Shown here: in pieces, positions 1-7,603 of the stretch
Layout: every line of letters starts with the position of its first letter
How positions within the stretch are numbered: the stretch's first letter is position 1
From: Podochytrium sp. JEL0797
Lineage: Eukaryota > Chytridiomycota > Chytridiomycetes > Chytridiales > Chytriomycetaceae
Assembly (NCBI GenBank): GCA_027596195.1
Contig: JADGJG010000199.1
Coordinates: 1 to 31,866 of the forward strand
Direction of reading: 5' to 3'
DNA: 31,866 nt
Program-made: the position numbers and the translations under genes
Notes under the pieces: model-generated
Seen by the model: the letters and a program-made list of their open reading frames with translations, nothing else
What the model was told of the DNA's origin: nothing
Databases searched by the model: none

Positions 1-118
1 AGGAGGGAGAGGAACTCCGTGTGGGCCGTGCGTAATCGGATTTCAAGCAGACCAAAGAGCAGTAGACAGCCTCGTGGGCAAGTTTGCGTTCGCATGAGAG
101 GCAGGTATGTGTGAACAT
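1..118 (-). CDS. Ecl1-like small zinc-motif protein, copy A (3' part cut by window edge)
   Basis: The reading starts at an ATG at 118-116 and runs off the left edge after 39 codons. It contains CLSCERKLAHEAVYCSLVC, a CX2C-X10-CX3C motif, followed by KSDYARPTRSSS. From the CLSC motif onward the visible part is essentially identical to the gene at 1773-2114, and the upstream DNA is duplicated as well. The small size and the C-x2-C...YCS-x2-C pattern resemble the fungal Ecl1 family (small zinc-binding, lifespan and stress related proteins); that assignment is a family resemblance, not proof. Indels between the two copies shift the frame upstream of this ATG, which supports this start. The C-terminus lies outside the window. 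Confidence 0.55.
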   Translation of the reverse strand, partial: MFTHTCLSCERKLAHEAVYCSLVCLKSDYARPTRSSSPS

Positions 119-227
119 TTGACAATTTCGTTGGTTTGATTCGTTGTTTTGAAACGTTTTTGTGGCGCCGGGGATGTGCTTTTGTCCGCTTCCGTCGGGT
201 CGAATCACTCGAAATGCCCATCTCTGA

Positions 228-234
228 TGAGTCA
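228..234. promoter_or_regulatory. TGAGTCA (Gcn4/AP-1-type) site upstream of Ecl1-like copy A
   Basis: The palindromic heptamer TGAGTCA lies 110 bp upstream of the copy A start codon and is preserved in the duplicated promoter at 2236-2242. TGA[C/G]TCA is the classical bZIP Gcn4/AP-1 element; that it is functional here is inference. Confidence 0.35.
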
Positions 235-385
235 CCCGGTGGGGAAGTGATTTCGAAGGCGATTTCGACTTGGCCACAGAGATTACGTATCTCTCGACTG
301 GAGAGAAATGGGCAAAAAAAACTACGTGAAGGATTCCTTGTTAGGATTCACCACATATATTTGATCATAAAACGATCTCATTTAG

Positions 386-1021
386 CGAATCTCATTTGAG
401 ATATGAAGGGGAAAGAGGAGAATCGCCATTTTGGACGCCAGAATCGCTAAACTGCCGCTCGCTCTCACAGTCCAGGTTGAAGTCGGAGGTTTCTCGTATT
501 TGGAGGAAGTGGTGAGAAAGGGGCCCTAATGCGGCTGCCGTTGGAATGGAGGACGACTGGGTCGCTTGCATGAGGTCAAAACTGCAGCGCCTGATCCCTG
601 ACCCAAATTTCACGGGAACGGCGTCAAAATTGGACAGTGTGATATTTTCTTCCGCATCTCACCATTGCCGTTGCAAACTTTTGGTTGTGTCGACTCGTTC
701 AACCATTGCCGTTTACTAATCTCACTGCGGAGGCAGGAAATGCAGTTAAACACTCCATCCTCCACTTTTAGCTGCTTTTTGTTCTTCTGGATCTCCTGCT
801 AAATGAGATCATGCATGACAACGCGTATGAGACTTATCCCGTCATGCGAACAGTGAACGAATTCACCGTCGGAGAACTCATCGCGACTCAGACAACTTTA
901 TACCAGTTATGTTGCGTCGAGAGCGCGTCCAGTAAAAGCGAATCTCGACGCAGAAAACACCCAACCCCGCGAAAGGATCAGAAAAAAAGCTTTATGACAA
1001 TCACACGTAAATCAAAACATC
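386..1021. other. Intergenic, no supported gene
   Basis: This lies between the promoter of Ecl1-like copy A and the stop codon of the repeat peptide gene at 1022. Short open frames occur on both strands but none has a signal peptide, domain or splice structure that I can support. A plus-strand frame at 811-1401 only mirrors the repeats of the minus-strand gene. Confidence 0.5.
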
Positions 1022-1312
1022 CTACTCCTCCTGTGAAAGAGAAGGAAAACCTGCCGAAACCACCACCCCGACCTGATTCGGATTCAAAGGCCGATGTCTC
1101 GACTCCAAATCGCGTCGCTGCTGACCCTCCCCACTATCCACAGATCCAGCCACAGGCACCACCGCCCCTACACGATTCGGATTCAAAGGCCGATGTCTCG
1201 TCTCCAAATCGCGTCGCTGCTGACCCTCCTGATCATCCACAGAACCAGCCACAGGCACCACCACCTCAACACGATTCTGATTCAAAGGCCGATGTCTCGA
1301 CTCCAAATCGCG
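1022..1312 (-). repeat. Three tandem 99-bp coding repeats
   Basis: Units are about 1214-1312, 1115-1213 and 1022-1114 (truncated at the stop). The DNA is nearly identical around the GATTC...CCGATGTCTCG stretch of the plus strand, implying recent duplication or homogenisation. Confidence 0.85.
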
Positions 1313-1438
1313 TTCCAGATGCGTCACATCCTCCACCTGCAAACTGTCACCCCCAAGAGCAGCGTAGTCGATGGGCCTTGCGAGCGTATTGCTGGATATG
1401 ACGGCAGTGAGTACGAGTAGAGTCGTGATAAGTTGCAT
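1022..1438 (-). CDS. Secreted repeat peptide precursor (Kex2-type processing predicted)
   Basis: A 138-residue protein. Residues 1-20 form a clear signal peptide (MQLITTLLVLTAVISSNTLA), which decides the start; the open frame extends 79 codons upstream but without such a start. After a short pro-region, residues 43-75 and 76-108 are two 33-residue repeats and 109-138 a third, truncated one. Each has the core RHRPLN[PQ]N[RQ]V followed by a hydrophobic Val/Ala stretch and an acidic linker. The repeats join at QQRRDLE, so an RR dibasic site precedes units 2 and 3, as in fungal Kex2-processed repeat precursors (pheromones, RiPP precursors, KEP proteins). No RiPP tailoring enzyme is visible nearby. 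Two further small secreted peptide genes lie within 3 kb on the same strand. The mature product and role are unknown. Confidence 0.75.
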   Translation of the reverse strand: MQLITTLLVLTAVISSNTLARPIDYAALGGDSLQVEDVTHLERDLESRHRPLNQNRVEVVVPVAGSVDDQEGQQRRDLETRHRPLNPNRVGAVVPVAGSVDSGEGQQRRDLESRHRPLNPNQVGVVVSAGFPSLSQEE

Positions 1439-1772
1439 TATTGAAACGATGGGTTTAGAGAACAATGGGAAAAATATAAATATGGAAGTCAAAAACTGAT
1501 TGGCCTGAGTTGGCTGGCGTGCACCGAAGGGAAGAAGAGCGAATTTCGGACAAAGGACGGAAAATGTACGAGGGTAAAGGTGGGGGGAATTTGTGGGGAA
1601 TTTGCCCGATCGTCCGTCCTGTTTGATGACGTCATTTGAAAATTGGAAGAACCCGAGCCAACGCGATTTCTTCATGTACTCAAATGTCTTTATTGCACGC
1701 TGGCATAACTAAAATCAAATATAAAATCATCCCTGAAGCCATTCACGCCTCAAAACCAAAGATTGGGCATTT
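1439..1772. promoter_or_regulatory. Intergenic: promoter of the repeat peptide gene
   Basis: 334 bp between the peptide gene start (1438, minus) and the stop of Ecl1-like copy B (1773, minus). An AT-rich TATA-like stretch (AATATAAATAT on the plus strand, about 1473-1483) lies 35-45 bp upstream of the ATG. Nothing else recognised. Confidence 0.4.
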
Positions 1773-2114
1773 TCAAAACCGTCGGACTCCTCGCGACTTG
1801 AAGTTCAATGAGAACGTGGGTGCCAAGATGGATTGCGTTATCTCAAACTGTTCCGAAGCTGTCGACTTGTTGCTTTGTGTGGATTCGAAGCTGGCGTTGG
1901 AAAGAGTGGGTGACGGTGGACACGGGGATCGACTCCGCAAGCTCGTCCATTGGCCAAAAGAGTCCATGCTGATGCAGTGACTAGATTCGGAGAAGGAGGA
2001 GGGAGAGGAACTCCGTGTGGGCCGTGCGTAATCGGATTTCAAGCAGACCAAAGAGCAGTAGACAGCCTCGTGGGCAAGTTTGCGTTCGCAGGAAAGGCAG
2101 GTATTTGCTTGCAT
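1773..2114 (-). CDS. Ecl1-like small zinc-motif protein, copy B
   Basis: A 113-residue intronless protein starting MQANTCLSCERK. Near the N-terminus it has CX2C-X10-CX3C (CLSCERKLAHEAVYCSLVC), then a long Ser-rich, probably disordered region, and it ends FSLNFKSRGVRRF. The spacing and the YCS-x2-C half-site resemble the Ecl1 zinc-binding family, which in yeasts promotes survival under nutrient stress; I cannot confirm homology beyond the motif. An in-frame ATG 43 codons upstream is less likely as the start because that stretch is out of frame in the duplicated copy A. The same motif and C-terminal tail recur in the gene at 2686-3207, so three relatives sit in 3.2 kb, alternating with secreted peptide genes. 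Confidence 0.55.
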   Translation of the reverse strand: MQANTCLSCERKLAHEAVYCSLVCLKSDYARPTRSSSPSSFSESSHCISMDSFGQWTSLRSRSPCPPSPTLSNASFESTQSNKSTASEQFEITQSILAPTFSLNFKSRGVRRF

Positions 2115-2480
2115 TTGGTTCGATTTCGTAGTGGAGTCGTTGTTTTGGAACGTTGTGTGGAACGTTTTTGTGGCGCCGGGGATGTGCTTTTGTCCGCTTC
2201 CGTCGGGTCGAATCACTCGAAATGCCCATCTCTGATGAGTCACCTGGTCGGGAAGTGATTTCTAAGGCGAGTTCGACTTGGCCAGGACTTGGCCACAGAG
2301 ATTACACCTCTTTTTTAAAACTTATGAATGAGATTGCTAGATGGAATGGATTGGCATACCTTAAATCCGTCCGGACGACCTCCTGAGGGATTTTTTAAAA
2401 TCTGGACTGGGTACAAATTCAAATTAATGGGCATTCTGCTCATCATTCTCAGAATTTGATCATAAAACGACCTCAGAAAA
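1996..2480. repeat. Segmental duplication, copy B
   Basis: Partner of 1-385. It contains the first half of the Ecl1-like gene plus its promoter. Relative to copy A there is an extra stretch of roughly 150 bp between the TTGGCC block (about 2285) and the TTTGATCATAAAACGA block (about 2457). Confidence 0.8.
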
Positions 2481-2685
2481 CAAATATCATAATTCGAACT
2501 TTGTTTTAACGAGAATAAGCAGAATCAAAAAAGGAATAGTTTGTTTAATGATTGGGTATTGGAGAAGGCAGCAAGAAAAGTCAAAAATGGGTATAAATAT
2601 CGTGCAATGGCCTCAGCAAAGGGAGAAGTAGCCAGGAAGAGGAAAAAATAACGAGCAACGACAGCAGCAACAGGACCCCCCGGGC
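2115..2685. promoter_or_regulatory. Intergenic: promoter of Ecl1-like copy B; no gene seen
   Basis: 571 bp. It holds the duplicated promoter of copy B, including TGAGTCA at 2236-2242, 122 bp upstream of the ATG. A perfect TATAAATA occurs on the plus strand at about 2591, but no supported plus-strand gene follows it. Confidence 0.4.
2236..2242. promoter_or_regulatory. TGAGTCA (Gcn4/AP-1-type) site, copy B promoter
   Basis: Same element as at 228-234 and at a similar distance from the start codon. Its survival in both copies follows from recent duplication, so it is weak evidence of selection. Confidence 0.35.
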
Positions 2686-3207
2686 TCAAACCGGCCTTCT
2701 CGAGCGGCACTTGAACTTAAGCGAGAACTCAGGTGACAGAATGCGAGACGAACACCCCTCCACTTCGAGATCGCGTGAGACGGGTGGAGAGTGTGCCTTG
2801 GCGCTCGATGCGGGCGCGACGCGAGTTGCATTTCGCGGGAAGGCGGCACCAACGGCGCCAAATCCCATCCACGAGATTGCCAAACCCGTTGCCGCGGCAG
2901 TTGTGGTAGTGCTCGCGCCTGGGGGCAGAACCTCTTTCGGCTGATGTGTCACAACATTTTCGCCCAGTCGGTTTTGGAGCGACGTGGCGCGTTGTGCGCG
3001 ACAGGGGGCAGACGGCACCATGGCTGGATAGAAACAGCTGGAGCGATCTTGTTCCTTGGCACAGCACGACGCGGAGCAGTAAGGGCCCGGCTCATTAACC
3101 TGCAAGGTCTCAGGCGTGAGATGGATACGAGGGAAGTGACAAGAACGAGTAAAACTCACACTCAGACGCCGTTCGCACCCCAGACACCAGCCGACAAGGA
3201 ACTCCAT
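2686..3207 (-). CDS. Ecl1-like small zinc-motif protein, diverged paralogue with intron
   Basis: Two exons, 3207-3160 and 3099-2686, about 153 residues. The 60-nt intron (3159-3100, GTGAGT...TTGCAG) has no stop and a length divisible by three, so the unspliced frame looks continuous. Splicing brings CLGCERRLS next to VNEPGPYCSASCC, restoring a CX2C-X12-CX3C motif like that of the genes at 1773 and 1. The middle is low-complexity, and the end SPEFSLKFKCRSRRPV matches the FSLxFKxRxxRR tail of copy B. An ATG nine codons upstream is an alternative start. An Ecl1-like function is inferred from the motif only. Confidence 0.55.
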   Translation of the reverse strand: MEFLVGWCLGCERRLSVSFTRSCHFPRIHLTPETLQVNEPGPYCSASCCAKEQDRSSCFYPAMVPSAPCRAQRATSLQNRLGENVVTHQPKEVLPPGASTTTTAAATGLAISWMGFGAVGAAFPRNATRVAPASSAKAHSPPVSRDLEVEGCSSRILSPEFSLKFKCRSRRPV

Positions 3208-3339
3208 CGCGACGAATTGAATTGGTTTCGTCAATTAATTTTAAAAAACGCCGCACGAAGAAAAAAACCAAAAGTCGTCCTTCGCCGTCACGCTTTGTCA
3301 CCATATTTGTTCATTTTATTTGAAGTTGTAGGGGAATAG

Positions 3340-3609
3340 TTAACAATGATTATTCCAATGTCCGCCGCAGTTGTTGGGGTGCACAAAGTCTTTCTTTCCC
3401 AACGTGCCCGCCTCGTCATTCCCGGCAGGTGCGCGTTGCGGTCTGAAATAAGGACTTGAAACATCATCCCTCTTTTTGTCGGGACTATGCCATGCCTGGT
3501 TTCCGCTGTATTTTCCTTGGTGTGGAGCTGGGGCGCGAGGCTGTGGGGGCGCTTGGAGCGCGAGTGCCGTGACGGCGGCTGCCAAGAAGATCAGGGACAG
3601 AAGATTCAT
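3340..3609 (-). CDS. Small secreted peptide precursor with dibasic sites
   Basis: An 89-residue intronless protein. Residues 1-18 are a signal peptide (MNLLSLIFLAAAVTALAL). The Pro-rich start of the mature chain contains PAPHQGKYSG. Dibasic sites follow at SPDKKR and GTLGKK; cleavage there would release a middle peptide starting DDVSSPYFRP and a C-terminal peptide starting DFVHPNNC and ending NNHC, with two cysteines. It resembles the gene at 3871-4038 in the PHxGK motif, the KK site and the Gly/His-rich end. No known family recognised; the Kex2 processing is predicted from sequence only. Confidence 0.65.
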   Translation of the reverse strand: MNLLSLIFLAAAVTALALQAPPQPRAPAPHQGKYSGNQAWHSPDKKRDDVSSPYFRPQRAPAGNDEAGTLGKKDFVHPNNCGGHWNNHC

Positions 3610-3870
3610 GAGTATTGAGTGCTGATTCGTTTCCCGGTTCTTTTTTTAGAGACAGGATCTAGAGAACTTGAAACGTAATCGGAAATCGGGGTTATTTTTG
3701 GAACGCGTTCCGCACCCCCCCGCCCCCCCAACCCCCCACTGGAGCGATCCAAACACCCTCCGATGGATTCATTTGCCTTCACTCGCACTTATCGGCATTT
3801 GATTTGAGATGGCGGATGAGGTGTGAATGTCAAGTTTTTTATTCCAGTTTTATTCCATACAATTAGGATA
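3610..3870. promoter_or_regulatory. Intergenic: promoter of the 3340-3609 peptide gene
   Basis: 261 bp with a C-run (about 3714-3737) and no supported coding feature. Confidence 0.4.
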
Positions 3871-4038
3871 TCATTGGTGGTGCGCCCCTCCCACTTTCTT
3901 GACATGGTTGAACTTCAACTTGTCCAATTTGGGGCTGAAATTTGACTTTCCGTGGTGAGGATAAGGCACCGGCTGCTGCGCGTTCACGACGCAAGCGAGA
4001 AGGAGGACGAAAGCAAGCAAGATTGCGACGCGGTTCAT
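3871..4038 (-). CDS. Very small secreted peptide precursor
   Basis: A 55-residue protein. Residues 1-20 are a strong signal peptide ending VVNA, cleaved before QQPVPYPHHGK. The mature part is about 35 residues, basic and His-rich, with one KK site before VGGAHHQ at the C-terminus. P-x-P-H-x-G-K is shared with the neighbouring 3340-3609 precursor, suggesting paralogues. It is divergent from the GNAT gene, with starts 157 bp apart. No known family; it could be a signalling, defence or metal-binding peptide, which the sequence does not decide. Confidence 0.65.
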   Translation of the reverse strand: MNRVAILLAFVLLLACVVNAQQPVPYPHHGKSNFSPKLDKLKFNHVKKVGGAHHQ

Positions 4039-4195
4039 GATTGATGTTGAGGGTTGTGTGTGTGTGATTATTGGACAGATTCTGCGGCCAGGTTTCCAGA
4101 ACAAAAAGAAGCATCCAAAAAAACAAATATACAGACTTCGCCACTCTCGAAGTGGATCTTATCTCGCGAAAAAACCTCGGAATCACCTTCCACGA
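4039..4195. promoter_or_regulatory. Shared divergent promoter: peptide gene and GNAT gene
   Basis: 157 bp between the minus-strand ATG at 4038 and the plus-strand ATG at 4196. No clear TATA box. Confidence 0.4.
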
Positions 4196-4705
4196 ATGCC
4201 AAACGCTATCATCATCCAGAAGGCTTCCCTCGCCTCTCTGGAAGCCCAATCCCTCATCACCGAACTCAATCAATCCCTGGCCTCGGCCAACCCGGACCCA
4301 GCGGCCCACAGCTGGACGCTCTCAACCGCCGACGTCTCGCCTAATCTCGGAGCATTCGTAATCGCCTATGACTCTGAGACTAATGAAGCTATTGGCTGTG
4401 GTGCGATTCGCAAGATCGCATGGGACAATTCGTCCTCAGATGTTTCGTCAGCCGTCGCTGAACTGAAGCGCATGTTTGTCAAGTCCACCCACAGAGGCAA
4501 AGGAATTGGGAAGCAGATCGTGACCGAGCTGGAGCGGATTGCCAGGCACGAGTGCGGCGTGAGCATGTTGGTTCTCGAAACCGGACCGTATCTGACGGGG
4601 GCTATTGCCATGTACAGGCGGTGTGGATTCGACGTTATTCCACTCTTTGGAGAGTACGAGGAGAAGGGGGAGAAGTTCAGCTTGTGTTTGGGGAAAAGCA
4701 TCTGA
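4196..4705 (+). CDS. GNAT family N-acetyltransferase
   Basis: A 169-residue single-exon protein. The acetyl-CoA binding motif A is visible as LKRMFVKSTHRGKGIGKQIV (R-G-x-G-x-G/A core, about residues 96-115). It is followed by the typical LVLETGPYLTGAIAMYRRCGF motif B and a C-terminal strand. This fits small fungal and bacterial PhnO/ElaA-like acetyltransferases that use acetyl-CoA to acetylate an amine; the substrate cannot be told. I chose the ATG at 4196 because the upstream extension has no conserved content and overlaps the divergent promoter. Probably cytosolic. Confidence 0.85.
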   Translation: MPNAIIIQKASLASLEAQSLITELNQSLASANPDPAAHSWTLSTADVSPNLGAFVIAYDSETNEAIGCGAIRKIAWDNSSSDVSSAVAELKRMFVKSTHRGKGIGKQIVTELERIARHECGVSMLVLETGPYLTGAIAMYRRCGFDVIPLFGEYEEKGEKFSLCLGKSI

Positions 4706-4716
4706 TACCCGCTAAA

Positions 4717-4722
4717 AATAAA
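4717..4722 (+). terminator. AATAAA polyadenylation signal of the GNAT gene
   Basis: AATAAA begins 12 nt after the GNAT stop codon; a canonical hexamer in a plausible place. Confidence 0.4.
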
Positions 4723-4886
4723 AGAGAAGAGATCTGAAATGGGCGCAAATGAAGATGGAAAGAAGAGTCTGAATGTTACAGAAGCACATCAATCACTCTT
4801 GAAGGAGGCTCTGATTTTCTTAGGCTCGTTGTTTTGGGGAAAACAATGCCAAAACAATGTTTTTTGTCAAAACAACCTGTCAAAAA

Positions 4887-6040
4887 ATGAAACCACTTCG
4901 CGGCATCCGCAGGATCGTAATTTATCTACCACACATTGCCATCTTGGTTGTGCTATCAGGTCAGCTCCAATATCTTATCTCATTCGCACTGACACCCCGA
5001 AAACAGGCATCCTTTACCTTGTCAACAGCCACAACAATCCCATCTCACCACCAAACACACTCCCCGGCACATTCGAATGCAGCTGGCTCGACAAAAGACT
5101 CGCCGACTCCGAATTCTCTCACCCACGACACAAACACGATCCCATCGACCACACCCAAAACCTCGCACACACCCCCGCCGCACCCATTACCGCCGCCACC
5201 CTCGACCAAGAAATCCTAAACCCCATCAACAACCCCCTCTTGCACCTCCACCAAACCTGGAAAACCACCTGCGTGCACCCCTCCAAAGTCCAAGAAATGC
5301 TTTCCTGGCACATCAACAAAACAGATCCAACCGACAACGACGCCCTCCGAACCGTGTTTTACGACGACGCAGCCGTAGACGCGTGGGTGCATCAACGGTT
5401 TCGTGGAACGAAAGCGCTTGTGGTGTGGAACTGGATCGCGTTGAACGACGAGTGGACGAACCCGCGCGTGATGCAGGAAAGGTTGGCGTACGCAGGCGTG
5501 AAGCGCAGCGATTTGTTCCGCATTATGGTGGTTTGGTATTACGGGGGATTGTATATGGATATCGACGTGAGGAAGGAACAGAGTTGGCGGCCGCTGGTGC
5601 ACGGGAACACGGCCGTGATGGCGTTTGAGGGGAACAGAGATTACGCGCTTTGTGGAATGTATGCGGCAGGGGTGGCGGGACACCCGTTTTTCTCCTTCTT
5701 GTTGGACTTTATTGTCGAGGCGGCTCTCGACATGGGGAGGAGTTTGGCGAGGAGCTGCTCTCCAATGGATCTGGCGGGCCCAAAAGCTGTGGCTCGAGCT
5801 TACCAAGCATATTCGGAAAACTGTGGGGTCGGGGGCGAATTCCCTTTGGTTGCGTTATCGAACGAGCTTGTTCAAGGGGAGAGAGATAATCAAGATTCGT
5901 GCCCTGGATGCTGGGCGAACCACATCAACAATTGCACATGGTGCCACAAAGATGGAGGCGAGAATCCGGGAATTTCAGAAGGATGTCAGGAAGTGTCCAA
6001 ATTCATGCCCAAAGGATCGTTGATTTCGGTGAACGCGTGA
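4887..6040 (+). CDS. Type II membrane glycosyltransferase with DXD motif (Gly_transf_sug/OCH1-like)
   Basis: Two exons, 4887-4959 and 5007-6040, giving 368 residues. The 47-nt intron (GTCAGC...AAACAG, with CTGAC branch site) joins a short N-terminal exon to the main frame in phase. It builds one continuous membrane anchor (IVIYLPHIAILVVLSGILYLV), as expected for a Golgi type II enzyme. A Thr/Pro/His-rich stem follows. The catalytic region has HQTWKTT (about residue 106) and RIMVVWYYGGLYMDIDV with the DXD metal and sugar-nucleotide site at about 209-211, then the acceptor part with a Cys-rich tail. This is the Gly_transf_sug family (OCH1-type mannosyltransferases and relatives). The sugar specificity is unknown. 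Confidence 0.8.
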
Positions 6041-6119
6041 CACATCATTGGAGCAGATTGAATGAGGAGAAAAGTTCAAAAATTAAGCTTTCTCCCTTGC
6101 GACAATTCTAAGCAAAAAA

Positions 6120-7491
6120 ATGAATGTGCGAGCATCCACCTCCTCCAAAAAAGTGCACCCCCTCGATCATCCAGCAACAATCGACGATCTGCACCGGAAA
6201 TCGCATTGCGGTGAGTTCATTTTGCTGCATAATCGTCCTGTCTGTCTCGGCTCAAACAAATCCGACTTGGAACCGCCGGTTTCGCGTACAGACAGATCGT
6301 GGTCCCAGCAACACATCTCATGTTTGAAGCTGTTTATTGGAACATGGAATATGAATGGAAAGGTACATCGTATATTCAGACTCCATCTTGTCGAACTGAA
6401 AAGACGCGATCAAAAACCAAGGTTCCCAAGTCTCGCATATTCCCATTCACCGAACTCTCCCTCCCACCCACCACCCCTGGAGACGATTCGAAACCACATA
6501 TATCTCCTTCAGATAAAAACACATGGCCCTATAATATCATCGCGATCGGGTGTCAAGAAGCGCGACACACTCCAAAATTCAAACGGTGGCTCGACACTTG
6601 TATTTCCTTGTACGAAAATGAAGGATACAAGCTCGTTAAGGTGGTGAAGCTTGGAAGTTTGTCGCTGGTGGTGTTGGTTGTTTGGTGGATGATGAAAGGT
6701 TTTGTTGCATTTTCAGGTGGACGATATCTGACACGCCTGGGTTTTTCGTCGGCCAGGACTCCGCATCACCACTGGAACCGCCACCAAAAACTTCTTTAAC
6801 CGTCTCTTCGGCAACAAAGGCGCCACATACGTCAGTCTGCATTTGGCCAACGGCCAATCCTTCCTCTTTGTGAACTGCCACTTTTCAGCACACCAAGAAA
6901 AAGTGTCCGAGAGGCGAAAAGACTATTCGAAACTGTCTTCTCTTATCTCGCAGCGATTTCCCAACAGGGATAAGGGAATCCAGGACCAGTTTGACGGCCT
7001 ATTTTGGTTCGGGGATTTGAATTATCGTGTGAATGGGACAAGGACGATGGTGAATCATTGGATTGAGCGGAAAGAGCGCGATGTAAACCTCGGTTTCCCT
7101 TTGGGATTATATATAAATTAAAATACCTTTTGTTTAGGTCATGCTCAGCAACGACCAACTCGGTCAAGAAATGACCCTCGGTCACGTTCTCAACGGTTTC
7201 ACAGAGCACCCCATCCACTTCCCTCCTACCTACAAATACAATATTCTTCCCCCGTGGCCTTCTTGTTTCCGCGCGAAACGGAACCAAGTGGACACGGAAT
7301 CCGAGCCTTTGATCCCCGAAGAACAACCGTACGACACGAGCATAAAATGGCGGGTCCCGAGCTGGACGGACCGCGTGTTGTTTGCGAATCGCAAGGAAGG
7401 GAGGGTCGCGTGTCAAAAGTATGATTGTGAAATGGGGGCGATGGAATCGGACCACAAGCCAGTTTATGCAATATTTGACGTGAATATATAA
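6120..7491 (+). CDS. Inositol polyphosphate 5-phosphatase
   Basis: A Mg-dependent phosphatase removing the 5-phosphate of inositol lipids or soluble inositol phosphates. Family motifs in order: FIGTWNMNGK, YNIIAIGCQEAR, FGNKGATYVSL, FVNCHFSAHQ, FWFGDLNYRVN, FPPTYKYN, VPSWTDRVLF and SDHKPVYAIF. All catalytic blocks are present. Likely exons are 6120-6362, 6422-6698, 6757-7082 and 7138-7491 (about 399 residues). Introns 6699-6756 (CTGAC branch, CCAG) and 7083-7137 (GTAAAC...TTTAG) fit in phase. The first intron end is uncertain (AAG at 6421, or 6403), and 6211-6291 could be a further in-frame intron. The protein is essentially the catalytic domain alone, without SAC or other fused domains. The start at 6120 is the least certain part. 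Confidence 0.85.
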
Positions 7492-7603
7492 ACCAAGCTC
7501 AGTGCCGATGCGTGATGAATGTCCTCTTTTTTCCACCCATTGTTGACCCATTGTCTCAAAAAAAAACCACCCACCCACGCACCCACACGTCCACCCACGC
7601 CAA

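Larger units (their letters stand above)
1..385. repeat. Segmental duplication, copy A
   Basis: Bases 1-110 match 1998-2107 almost exactly. About 138-290 (promoter side) match about 2153-2302 closely, and the phrase TTTGATCATAAAACGA recurs at about 359 and about 2457. Copy B contains extra sequence between the last two blocks. The repeat covers the 5' part of an Ecl1-like gene and its promoter, at a spacing of about 2 kb. Confidence 0.85.

Noticed and set aside
811..1401. Plus-strand open frame with DSDSKADVS repeats
   Set aside because: It is the antisense image of the repeat peptide gene; it has no signal peptide and no domain, while the minus strand has a clear leader and RR sites.
2711..3339. 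Several plus-strand open frames
   Set aside because: They lie antisense to the spliced zinc-motif gene, with no domains and in part no ATG start.
1022..4104. RiPP biosynthetic cluster (ustiloxin/dikaritin type)
   Set aside because: No DUF3328/UstY-like, tyrosinase, methyltransferase or P450 gene is present in the window, so only the precursor-like architecture is supported.
4739..4886. Upstream in-frame ATG of the glycosyltransferase frame
   Set aside because: It gives a non-conserved N-terminus without a membrane anchor; the spliced start at 4887 is better.
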